Shown here piece by piece: positions 35,735 to 48,300 of a stretch of 64,000 nucleotides of DNA (position 1 is the stretch's first letter; the number at the start of each line of letters is the position of its first letter). The notes beneath the pieces are model-generated. The model was not told where the DNA came from. It was given only the letters and a program-made list of their open reading frames with translations, and did not search any database. The DNA is from Aplectana chamaeleonis. Its lineage: Eukaryota; Nematoda; Chromadorea; Rhabditida; Cosmocercidae. The position numbers and the translations under genes are program-made. Location: the NCBI GenBank assembly GCA_029168955.1, contig JAPDOI010000117.1, positions 496,001 through 560,000 of the forward strand. Direction: 5' to 3'.

Positions 35735-36248
35735 CCATGAGTCGAGTCGTGAGAATTACGATTCTTACAGAGAACATCATTACAAATCTTTATCATAATA
35801 ATAGCTCAAAAAACTATAAATCAGCCCAACATCGATGATCAATTTTCATGAGAACTATTGTAAATAAATATGAATGTAACACTGTCTGGCATCACCTCAC
35901 AATCGAAAACAACTCTCACTTGGTGTGCCAACTTATAGAAACCGTATATCGCACATGGAAGTCTAGAATACGACGTAGAAAATAAATGAACGGGTTATAT
36001 ATTCTTCATAAATGATTCAACTAACAGTACGATCATTGTGATCTCCTCCCCCCAATAACAAGAGAAAAAAAGGAACAAAACCGAGGACAACAAACAAACA
36101 AAAATAGTATAAACAACGAGATGACTACTAGCTCAAGCATACAGTGAATATTTTTTTCCTTATTTTCCAAGCCCCCATACGGGACATTTCCGAGGTTCCA
36201 ATGCGGAATTTCATGGGCATATATGACTATTCACAAGCTGTTCACACC

Positions 36249-36398
36249 TCAAACAACATCCTTCCTCCGCCTATCACGCTCCTGCTGCGTCGGCGGTGGT
36301 GGAGTACCTTTTCGGTGCAATACCTCGATGTACTCGTCAAGAATGCGATCCCTCTCCGATGCGTGATTCTCCGACATGCGCATCCAACGCTTGTCATT
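36249..36398 (-). CDS. tcer-1: tcer-1 last exon: end of FF6 and C-terminus
   Basis: After the acceptor CTTTTTAG the exon reads [20 protein letters not shown] then [20 protein letters not shown] and a basic end, stopping at TGA. The NDKR-W start, the DEYIEVL helix and the G-PPPP motif match the C-terminus of TCERG1 family proteins. Phase 0 fits the exon at 40553-40714 across a 4.15-kb intron that is almost entirely transposon-derived. Confidence 0.88.
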   Translation of the reverse strand, partial: NDKRWMRMSENHASERDRILDEYIEVLHRKGTPPPPTQQERDRRRKDVV

Positions 36399-39300
36399 CT
36401 AAAAAGGCACAACTTCAGTCGATTTTCTCATTCTGCCCTCGCAAAAAAGGCACTTTAGCGTAGTCCGAGTTCAGCGAAGTGAACTATTATGTTGAAGCAA
36501 AGCTTTCCCGCCACTTGAATTTGACGATTTTTGAACCTTTCAGCGTCGGCTCTTCGGACAAGTGCGTTATACCGATCGAAAGGACCAATTCTTTTCTGTT
36601 TATCGTTGCCTTCCACATGGGTCAGAGCCTGTTTATTTGCGGAACATACGCTACAATTCAGTGGCAATCTTCAGTACTGTGAGTACCTTAAAGGCAGCAT
36701 ACACGCTCGTAAACGTGATCGGGATAACTACGGAAATAGAATGGTACGGCTCAGATTACAACGCCTACGCATTTTGAAGCGTCAAAAACGACCCACAATA
36801 CCGTTGAAGTTGAATACAGCTTGGCACGAGGTGGTAACCGACTTTATTCGACTGACGTTTCGGCGGCTTCGCCTTCTTCAGAGTCTGAAAGAGCCAATTC
36901 CATTTATAAAAATACACGATCAAACGCCGTAACGGTAAACTCTCTACAGAAAATCGACTCCCAAATTTCCAAACAGATAAACAGGAGAAAAGTATAGACA
37001 ACGTATCGTACCTAATCAAGTCCTCAAGCGATCATGGATCAGTAGGAGTACGGATGGGCACCGGTGGAACAGAAATTCGGCCCGAATCAGAAGGCAAGTC
37101 TGATATAGGGCTGGAGTTCCCGGGTTATATATAGGCCCTCGTCCTTCCGGTTGATCTTGGGATCTCTCGCTTTCTGTTCCACCGGTGCCCATCCGTACTC
37201 CTACTGATCCATGATCGCTTGAGGACTTGATTAGGTACGATACGTTGTCTACTTTTCTCCTGTTTATCAGTTTGGAAATTTGGGAGTCGATTTTCAATAG
37301 AGTTTACCGTTACGGCGTTTGATCGTGTATTTTTATAAATGGAATTGGCTCTTTCAGACTCTGAAGAAGGCGAAGCCGCCGAAACGTCAGCCGAATAAAG
37401 TCGGTTACCACCTCGTGCCAAGCTGTATTCAACTTCAACAATATTCTACTAATGCCGAGGTTCAATGAGAGTCGTACATGGCACCCACAATACCGTAACA
37501 GAAGTAGCAAGTTTGACCCCGCCCGTATTTTCACGCCCTGCATTTGCTATTTTTCTCCAACGCAAGGTTGCTGGGTCATCTTCACCGTCGGTACTGTTGG
37601 TGGATTTCCTAACGAGTAAACCACACACATTAGTGACGGCGAAGATGACCCAGCAACCTTGCGTTACAGGAAAAGGGCAAATACAGGGGGCGTGAAAATA
37701 CGGGCGGGGCCAAACAATACTACTACTGTAACGTCATTGTGGGTCGTTTTTGATGCTTCAAAATGCTCAGGCATTATGTTGTAAGCCATACGGGTCGACT
37801 CACATTGTTATCTCAACCACGTTTACAAGCGTGTATACTGCCTTTAAAGGCAGTATTCACGATAAATCTCGTTCTAGAGGTCTCGGTGTGAAACACAAAG
37901 TTGGCAGGTGCTGTAGAGGATAGGGTCGAAGAAAGCAACAAAAAGTGGCCAGAAATGCATACAAACGGCTTTGAAAGCTCTCCCGGTGCGCCTACCTATC
38001 ACGGTCCGCCCCCAATCGGACGAGCTTGTGTCGCCGCACACGTTTCGATGGAAAAATGCCAAGCAACTCTGCCGCAGTTAGCATTATCGATTCGCGCAGA
38101 TTTCGCCATTAGCGCGCGCTTGCCAAAATCAGCAGGGCCCATGATTCTCGTCCACGCCCTGAATTTAGAAACCGCTATTTTGACTTATTCCGAACGTTTT
38201 TCTTCCCTTTTCCTTCACTTTTAGTCACCTCACGACCAAACAATCCCATTTTTGGGTCGAACTCGAGTGCGATATTCATCGTGAACACTGCCTTTAACGT
38301 GTTTCTATTTACTTTGAGGTAAACCACCAAACCTGCCAGAGTTGACAGTATATTTAAGTCACCTTGCGAATTAATTGATCGCGTCTGCGGAAAATTGCGA
38401 CGGAGCGTAACCATTGAATTATAAAGGATTTTGCGATTTTTCAACTTTGGTCTATTCTAGCTTGTCCGACAAGTTTTAGCCTCGAAGCATCAAATTTAAG
38501 CATAATGGCCGAGTCCCCACTCAATAGTTTTTTTCGCCAATTATAGACCGTTTTTCAAAATTTCGATTTACTACACGTTTTTTATCGATTATCGAAAAAA
38601 TGTCCGATAATTGTCAAAAAACACTATTGAGTGAGGACCTGTCCATTATACATAACTCTAAAGCTTCGAGACCGAAACTTCTGGGATAAGCCAGAAAAGA
38701 CCGAAGTAGCAAAATCACAAAATCCGCTGAAAATCAATAAATACGCTCTGTCAAAAACTCACGCAAACGCCATCATCTAGTTCTAGGGAGGCTCAAATAT
38801 CCTTTCAACTCAACACTGGCAGGTTTGGTGGTTTACCACAAAAAGAGACGCACTCAAAGATACTCAGCACTAAAGATTACCACTTAATTATAGCATATAT
38901 TTCGCAAATGAGCAGGCTTTGGCCCAAGTGGAAACTTTCGCTTCAACCTAATACAATACCACTTGTAGGATTTACTCAGAAGGCGCACAGGGACGCGTTT
39001 TCGCCTATTTAGCATAATTTTTAGATCTCTGCTCTAGAAAACTATTAAAGGCACAGTCCAAGCTCAGGGGGCAAGTCTAAGATTTGCACATAATTATGAA
39101 GTAGACCCACCCCATAGAACACCTGCCAAGTGCGAGCTCTCGAATCCCTAGAATAAGCGAGATATAGGAGGAGCCGCCCTCGGGCGCCCACATTAGGAAG
39201 CCACTTGGCACGCCCCTTTTACGATCTTCCGAGCTCAACAGTGGCGAGATGAGTGATGATTTCCGATCAACAACCCCGTTCTTCCCTTCGTTCTCAGCCT

Positions 39301-42300
39301 CTTTTTTTCAGGTCGGCTAGCATCTATCGGTTGCAAATGACGGAAGTTACAAGCTTCGGACAACTCGTCCGCCATGCTTCTACAGCTAAATTTCTGAGGG
39401 GCCACAACTCCGTTCACAGAGGGTCTTCCACAATTTGAAAGACATCATTGGAATCAGCGTGAGACTGTTTTCAAGATAGGCAGGGAAACAGAAAATCGAT
39501 TTCGAGGTTGGACTGTGCCTTTAAAGATTCTCATAAAAAGGGCTATCAACTGGTTGGGTATCGCTAGAGTTGAAAAAATTGGACAAAAAAGTTCACGGAG
39601 GATTTTTCAGTGTGCCATACAGTATACCGTCCTTATCGGAACGAAGCTCCTGTCCACAAATGCGATCGAGCGCTCTTGCAGCAAGCCGCTTGAAGAGATT
39701 CGAGCCGGAGCCTCTTGGTCCCGAATTTGCTTGCACTGCGTGTTGGGACCGCGGTTGTCGAAACCACGCAGCGGTATTTCACCCGGCTATGGACAGTACA
39801 GATCCAGTATGCGGCTTGGGAAATTGATCGAATTCACAGCGCGGGTGGGGCAAAGGAGCAGTTCCACTGCCACACGGGACGCGCTCGACAGAAAACCGCT
39901 CCGCCCACGTCGTCGTCGGGGCGCGTTAACCGCGGGCCCTCTAAAAAAACTAGTTGGCTCCCGGTTAATGCGCCCCAACGACTACGTGAACGCAGCGTTT
40001 TACGTCGCGCACGTTACGTAACGCTGTGTGACTGTGTAAAGATCAGGAAATCACACTACAAAATTTTTTCGTTCAAATTCCAACCTTAGCCAGCATTATA
40101 TTATAGTTTCGGGTAAACGCTTTAGTACGCTATCAGGGGTAAGCGCGCCTGTGTATTTCTCGACAGGTGGCGAGGTGGATCATGAAAATTTTAGCCCAAA
40201 TAACACATTTCTTGACGGAAATTGTTAGAATTTCAGCTCAAAAACAAAATTTTGGGGTGGAATGATAAGAAGTTCCGAAAAAAAAGTTGACACCGAAATG
40301 AGGAGAACGTAGCTTTAGTGTGGTCCTACACACCGGTTCGCTTGACCCTGTGTGCCATACTGTACACAATCCCAAATAACTTCCCAGAACAGCTGATCTC
40401 AAAGCAAGTTATTGAGCAGGACGCTAAGGATACAGAAACGCGTCCCCCACGTGCGCAGTCCAATCAGCGTGACAAAAACGGTAAGGCAAAGACAGTTCTT
40501 TTGAATTATAATTTTTCCAATTTTTTTGATGATCACGAGCTCTTCAACTCACCTCTAAAACTGCAAGAACATCCTTCAGATGCTGCTCATTCTCCTCAAT
40601 CATACGCTTGCTCTTATACGTGATAATCTTCGTCTCCTTTAGCAAATCCTTGAATTCTTTAACAGCATTGTCATGTCGCATCTCCTGCCAATCCCTGTAG
40701 TCTCGCTCGACCTTCTGAAAACACATGTCATACACCTCAATACCTTCATTACCTATTCAGGCGACTGCAATCCATCCTAGAAATCCACAAACTTCCTCAC
40801 CCTTTCACTATTGCTGGCCACCTTCGAGAACGTCTCCTCCTCATCTTGGATGATCCGCCTGGCCTCCTTCCACCGGGTCTGCGTGGTAATCTTAGGATGC
40901 TCATCCAATACTGTGAAGAATGCGTCCCGCCTCTTCTTCTCCAGATTTCTAAAACTTGCAGAAAATTTTTAAAATCTCCGGAAATCAACGGAAAAACCGC
41001 CGACTTACTCACCTAACGTGCTCATTGAAGGCGCTTTCCTTCTTCTCTTTATCCAACAAATCACATTCGGCATATCTCTCATCCTTACGTAGAATTCGTC
41101 TAGCGTCATGCCACGAAGCCTCTGCCGATTTCACCTTAACCACAAAAAATAATAAAGTCACGGACAATATATCAAACAAAGTATCAGGCAGATTCCTGGT
41201 CTTCTTACCAAATCCACTAGAAGGGCGTTGAACCGCTCCTGATGTTCTTGCATTCTATGACGCTCACTTTCCATATCACGCTCGCGCAGCTTGTCACCCA
41301 GCTCAGCTTCGACCTGACGAGATTAGGATTATATTCACGGTCTAACAACAGCATCTTTCATATCTGATAAGCAATCAAGCAGGTTTGAAAACGTCTTCAA
41401 CATCAACAAATATTGTCCCGTTACTTAAAGGCAGTGTTCACGATAAATCATGGATGTTAAGTTTTTTGCAGATTATGATAGGTCATGAGCTTATTGTGAC
41501 AGCAGCTTCAAGAAAAACTGCAGAAAGTGACGAGGAAGCACTTTTTTTGCGCCTAAGCAAGACCTCTTGTGTGACGTCATATTTTTGAGAATGTAAGGAT
41601 TGACCGATGTGAAGGAATGAAGTCTTTCCATGTGATAACGTGATCCACCTTATCCACTGCTACTTATCGAAGCCATCAACTTTGCTGCCCGGCTGTTTCC
41701 GTGTTCAAGCCTCTTCAAAAAGGATTAGTTTGGGGGGCGGGGTGGCCCAATGGGCTGACTGGCCCACGCGGTTTTCACCCACTTCCCGATGGTTTTTCGT
41801 TATTCTCTCTTCACTGTTGTCATCGGTAGGTGCTATAGCTCATCTTTCAGTGAAAAAAACGAGAGATTTTTTCATCGTGAACACTGCCTTTAAAGCAAAA
41901 AGAAGAGATTTGTGTCGAGTGCTGCAATGTTCCACTCTGACACTCGTTTGGGAGTCGCCTCGTAACATCGAGGCAACTAGTCTCAAATCGAGCTCGCCTC
42001 ACTATGGTGAAATTATCGCCCTACCAAGTAAGAATGTGAGGCGCCTTTACAGCATAATCGCCCCAAATTTTCATCAAACAGAACGACATTTTCACCATAA
42101 TGAGGCGAGCTCGATTTGAGACTAGCTGACTCGCTGTCACGAGGCGACTCCTGAGCGAAAGTCAGAGGTGAACTGCTAAATTTGCTAATGCAGCCTTCTC
42201 AAAAGCAAAGTTTATAAATAACTTAACGCCTCTAAAATAAACACCCAATAAATCTACAGTACATGGCAACGGAAAAAGGCGCTTGTGCATTTACGTATTT

Positions 42301-45300
42301 CCACTGACTAGGGACTGCTTTACCCACCCCGTGGCGATTTGCAAAACCATGTTGTCGTTGCTGTAGGTCACTGTCGCTCTCTGGGCCAAATTCCGGTCCG
42401 CAATTGCAGACTACTGCTGTCGCATCATTCGGCACGTGACGATCGTGCTGTGAGAAGGGTGAATCGTGCCGGGACCAAGTGACCCCAGCACGATTAACAC
42501 GTGTCGCATGATGCAGTAGCCGTAGTCCGCAAATGCGGACCGGAGTTTGGCCCATAGAACGACAGTAAATGACCCGTGCTTGAAATTCCCTGAATGGCTG
42601 CGGGGATCCCAAAAATAGCCTTTTCATTGCTTAACAAGAAAGTGAGAATTCGGTGCCTGTTCTTACGAGGAAACGAACGCAGGACAACTGCTATAGGACG
42701 AGGGCGGAGCAGCCTATTGGGTGGGTTTGCCCACAAGATTTTCACTCACTTCCCGACCGTTTTTCGCCGCACTTCCGCTCTTACTCTTCTTAGAAGGACC
42801 CAAAGATTACGTTTTAGCAAAAAAAAAACGACCAACTTTTTCATCGTAAACACTGCCTTTGAAGACGACCCCCTTCCCTACGACCGGAAATTCAAAAAAA
42901 ATTACAATCGCCTTCCAAACTTGATTTTTAGACCTGAAATCACACAACAACGTCTACCAATTTTCATTTTCGGACACGAATTCCTAATAAAATCATACGC
43001 AACCTCACCTCTCGCTGTCTAGCTGCAATAGCAGCATCTGCGGCAAGCCGCTTTTCACGTTCAGCTTCCTCTTCAATATCCTGGAAATTCAAATTGTCCA
43101 CCTACATCCCTTCTTTTACAGCAAACACTGAGCCCTACTTGCAACTCACCGACAAACTCTCGTCTCCGAGCTTCTCTACATGGTCACGGAACATCTGTTC
43201 TCTAGACGACGAGCTCTCGACAGCTTTGAATCGCTCATCACTCTCGAGTATTTTCTTAGCCGCAGACCATTTCGTTTTCCTTGTGAAACTTGTTTGCTCA
43301 GCCAGCATTTCAAGATATTCCTTCTTTGCCTGAACAAGCGAAACACTTGAAATAACGGCGAAATACACAAAAAATAATGGTACCTTCTCCTTCTTCTCCC
43401 TTCGCTCCTCCTTCTCCTTCTTATGCAGCTCCCCAACGAACTCATTGAAAAGGTCTTCACGGTCACGCATCTTCTCCACAGCTTTGAATCGCGGATCTTT
43501 GCCGAACTTGGAGCCAAACGAAGAGAACGACGACCTACAAATACCGGCGTAGAACTAGGTCTTCGAAGAATCGAAAGTGAAAACACCTACTTTCCATGCA
43601 GCTCGGCCTCTGCCAGCAACTCCTGGAACTTCTCCTTCGCTTCCTTCATACGACGCTTCTTCTCAGCTCGCTCCTTTTCCATTTTCTCACGAACGTATGC
43701 ATCAAAGCACTGAATAAAAAGCTATCTAACACTTGAAAACACACATTTAAAAAATATTAGAAAATCAGATTCGATATATCAGGTTGGAGCGAAAATGTCC
43801 CACCCCTTGATTTTGACGTTTGTTGAACCTTTCAATGTTATATAATCGGCCAAGTGCGATATACCGATCGATAGCAAGATATATTGTCTACCTAAAGCTA
43901 CCTTCCACTTGAGACAGAGCCTGCTCATTTGCGAAATATATGCTATAATTCAGTGGTAATCATCAACACTGAGCATCGTTGAGTGCTTATATTTACCTTA
44001 AGGTAAACCACCAAACCTGCCAGAAGTGACAGGATATTTGAGCCACCCTAGAACTAAACGATAGCGTTTGTGGCAAATTTAGACGGAGCGTAATTGTTGA
44101 CTTTTAGCGGATTTTGTGATTTCGAAACTTCGGCTTTTTCTGGTTTATCCAGAACGTTTCGACCTCGACGATTCAAAGCTAAGTACAAAGGCCAAGACCC
44201 CACTCAATAGCATTTTTTTCGCCAATTATCAACTTTTATTAAACATTTTTATCGATTTTCAAAAAACGATCGATAATTGACGAAAAATGCTATTGAGTAG
44301 GGAACTGGCCATTATAAATAGCTTTGAAGCTTATAGGCTAACACTTCTCGGATAAGCCAGAGATGACCAGAGCTGCAAAATCACAAAATCCGCTAGAAAT
44401 CAATAATTACGCTCCATCAAAGTTTTCCGCAAACGCTATCATCTAGTTCTAAGATGGCCCGAATATTCTGTCAACTCTGGCAGGTAGGTGGTTTACCTCA
44501 AAGTAAATAGAAGCACTCAAAGTTGCTTAGTACTGAAGATTACCAATAAATTAGAGCATATATTTCGCAAATGAGCAAGCTTTGGCCCAAGCGGAGGGCA
44601 GCGTTCGATAGAAAAGAATTAGTGCTTTCCATCGAGATATCGCACTTGGCCGAAGGAATAACACTGAAAGGTTCGAAAATCGTCCACAGTCAAGCGGCAG
44701 GGAACTTTCACTTCAACTTTATAGCTGCGGGAATCAATAATGGATCTTGCCATAGCGATGCACCTTTCCTTTTTGTAAATTTCTTTTAAGAAAAACCTCC
44801 TGAATCCCTTCTGCAATGCACTACGCCCCTAAAAACTTCGTTGATATTATCTCTAAATATTATATTTGAACTTTTTATTTCATCTTCCGCTGATTAAAAA
44901 CTTACCGCTCTTCTTTCCGTCGCACTCAGCAACAAATAACGTGGATCGAACACAATCTTCGACAGCTCCTTCTCAAAGGTGCTACCAGTAGCGACACCCT
45001 TCTCTCCAAGCATGGTCTTGAACTGCGCGAGACGCTCTTCCAGTGGCAGCTAAAGAGTGAAGTCGAAAACACTTCAATAAAGACAACACTTTGAGGAGTG
45101 TTCACCTTTTCACGCTCACGCTGAGCCTGCAGCTCGGCAGCAACGGCAGGGTCCACAGGTTTCTCCAGCATCTGGCGCACCGGCTTCTCCTGCAATAAAA
45201 AACTGATCCGATTCTTTGAGAAGAAAGGAAATTGAAGAGAAAGAAGGGACTGACAGGCGCCTTCTCCTTCTTCTGTTGAGCAATCAGCGCCTCCTTTTTG

Positions 45301-48300
45301 CGCTCAGCACGGCTCTTCTTCTTCGGTGGCCCTCCATCCTCACCATCTTCCTCATCTGATCCATCCTCAGAATCAACCGCCGCAGTATTCTCCTTCTCCG
45401 GCTCATCTAAACACATAAAACTATGAGTGTTCACATTACAATGTGAACTTTTGACATGAGATGGGTGCTTTCAAAACCCTCCTGAACATATTCAAACTTT
45501 TACTACAACCGACAGTTGTTCAAACATTTTGATCCCACGCGACGCGCACGCATGTGTCGGAACAATTTAAAACTACAGTTCATCTGCGCAATGCCGTTCA
45601 GTCCGCAAAGTGCACGCTTATTACGAAAGCGTGCTGTGGCGCGGTTGCGAGTATCCTCAGACAGGTATTTGGGATCACCCAGGCGGTTTTTGCCTTTGGC
45701 GTCAGGGTGATCCCACCGCCCGGATGATCCCACATCCCTGTCTGAGGATACTCGCAACCGCGCCGCAGCACGCTTTCGCAATCAACGCGCACTTTGCAGA
45801 TTGAACCGCATTGCGGAGATGAATTGTACTTTTTTTTCCAAAAACTCTGAAAGTGAATCACTCATGACGCTCTTTCAACCACAGCTGCACAGTAGGCAGC
45901 GCACATCGCTTTGCGAGTCATTTTCGCTCAGAAAAGCACCTGTTTCACAACCAAGATGGTATAGCTAGGTCCGCGGCTTGTTTCCTCAATAAAGCACATT
46001 TAAACCTCACCTGCGGCTGGCGCGGCAGTCGCAAGCGCCGGCCCGCTAATAAATTCAGGCCTAGAGAAGAGCGCAGCTGATCAGCTTACCGTAACGCCCG
46101 CCAGCCGCCGGCAAGTTTTAAACCGCTCGCGCCTGCCGCAAATGAGATTTAAATGTTTTTTCTACGGGAAACAAGCCACCGACTTAACTATGTATCATCT
46201 AACTAAGGACTGATCCCAGCGCGAACTGAAGTTTCGAAAAATGATCAGATGAATGTTGTGGGGGAGATGAAAAGAAGCGATTTGGAGTTCGTTGAATTTC
46301 CTTAATGCGCCTGGGTAGATCAAAACGACAAAAACCTTAATTTTTGCTAATTTCAGAATTTCGAACACTTCTCGACCAAACTTTGTCTACTGCGGTAATT
46401 TGGGACGCTGAACACGAATGTAAGGTCAAATTTCAGTTTTTCAGACGATTACTATAGGTTACTATGGACAAGTGATACTTTTCCTACCGTATCTTCTAGT
46501 AATCTACTGGGAAACTGAATCTGAACCTTATATTCGTATCCAGCACGCCAAATATGCCCTAGACACAGTTTGGGCTGGAAATGTCAAAATTTTTAAAATC
46601 CAATAAATTATATTTTTTGCAGTTTTTGATCTACCTAGCTGCATTAAAGAAATTTACAAAACTTTTAGTGGTTTCTTTTTACCATAACACTAAACGGACC
46701 ATTTTCCATAACTCCAGTTTGTGCTGGGATCAGTCCCTAATAAGAGCACTTTCCCAAAAAAATGGAAACTACTGTCGATCTCAGGGCCAAATTCTGGTCC
46801 CCATTTGCGGACAGCGGCTGTTGCATCACGCACAAGGTTGGGCAGGGCTGCGACCGGTCGCAACGAGGAGGTCGTGAAAGATTGGGAAATTTTTCGAAAA
46901 AAAAACGAATGAATATCCTCCATTTATGTGGAACATTTTAGAGAAAAAATTTCCTATTTTGTGGGGTTAGGCGCTATTCGTACTACTCATTCCAAGAAAG
47001 GGAGTTCGTAAAATCTTGTTCATGAATATTATTTTATCCGAGGGAGGGGAGGGTTCGTAAAAATTTTGGTCACCAGGGGGGGGGTCGTAAAATTTTGATC
47101 ACCTGTCCCAACGGCCTGCTCAAGCCTGATCACGCAACATGATGATAACCGTGCTGAGAACACTTGGTCCCAGCAAGATTCACCATTCTCCTAGCACAAT
47201 TATCAAGTATCGCGTGATGCAACAGCCGTAGTCCGCAATTGCGGGCCGGAATTCGGCTCCGAGTACGACAGTACACACCCTTCTTCGGTTCTGGAGGCTT
47301 GCTAACAAGCAGATCAACATCGGCTCTTCCATACATCTCCGGTGGTCTCTCCCATACAGATGTCTTTGTCGATGGATTGTAGAAGAACACCTGTAAACAG
47401 CGTAAACCTCTTTACATTACAGAAAAAAACTGCGCAAATCTCACCTTGCCATCTCCCGTCCACACCACACACCACGCCGTTCCTGTCACCGGGGTACTGC
47501 TCACTGGACGAGTACTATCCTTCTTCTCCTCCTTCTTGGGCGGTGGATTGTGTTGCTGTTGAATCGCAATGTTCTTACTCTGAAACCACACAACGCTCAC
47601 AAACCTGTATATGTATGTTACGGTAGATAGAACACTATTAAGCTGGTGTAGCCTACCCTAATATTTCAAAATCAACAAGTGCGCCTGGAATTCGTGTTCA
47701 GCATCCCCCAATAAAACCTCTTAGAAACTTGGAGCCTAATCTGCTCAAAACTCACAAACTTTACTATCATCTCACCAGAAACCCCTTGAAAGAAGTATTC
47801 TATAAATCAGTGGTAATATTCAGTACTGAGCATCTTTGAGTGCTTCTATGTACTTCGAGAGAAACCTTCAAACCTGCCAGACTTGACAAAATATTTGAGC
47901 CTTCTTATCACTAGATGATAACGTTTACGGAAAGATTCGACGAAGCGTACTGCGCATCTCTGGGCCGAATTCCGGTCAGCAATTGCGTCTCGAAACGCTT
48001 GGCGCCCGCACGCGCTCGACTCAGTCGAGTTTCCAGCGCCAAAGCCCACTCGATAAGGCTTTTCTATACAGTTTTCTCCCCTTTTGTTTAGTTTCCAGTT
48101 TCTAAAACCCACCTAGAGTCTACAGATCGGCGGCTGCGGCGCTGGAAACTTCCGACTCGAAAGCGCGCGGCCTCAAAGCGTGTCGAGACGCAATTGCGGA
48201 CCGGAATTTGGCCCAAAGAGCACAGTAATTATTGACTTTTAGCGGATTTTGTGATTTTTCAACTTCGGGATTTTCTGACTTATCCGAGGAGTTTCGGCCT

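Larger units (their letters stand above)
36491..38947. mobile_element. ~0.95-kb foldback element (family H), split by nested insertions, copy 1
   Basis: The left end GTTGAAGCAAAGCTTTCCCG and right end GGAAACTTTCGCTTCAAC are inverted repeats whose arms run over several hundred bases (for example GGTAAACCACCAAACCTGCC with its complement). Compared with the uninterrupted copy at 43783-44717, it is split at a TTAA (36688-36691 / 38294-38297) by two TTAA-type elements. Without them it is about 0.85 kb. It starts about 90 bp from the acceptor of the last tcer-1 exon. Confidence 0.85.

Noticed and set aside
37016..37543. Overlapping frames of 77-98 codons sharing identical peptides with 36531-36932
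   Set aside because: They are the two arms of one near-perfect palindrome, so the same peptides appear on both strands; no gene is implied.
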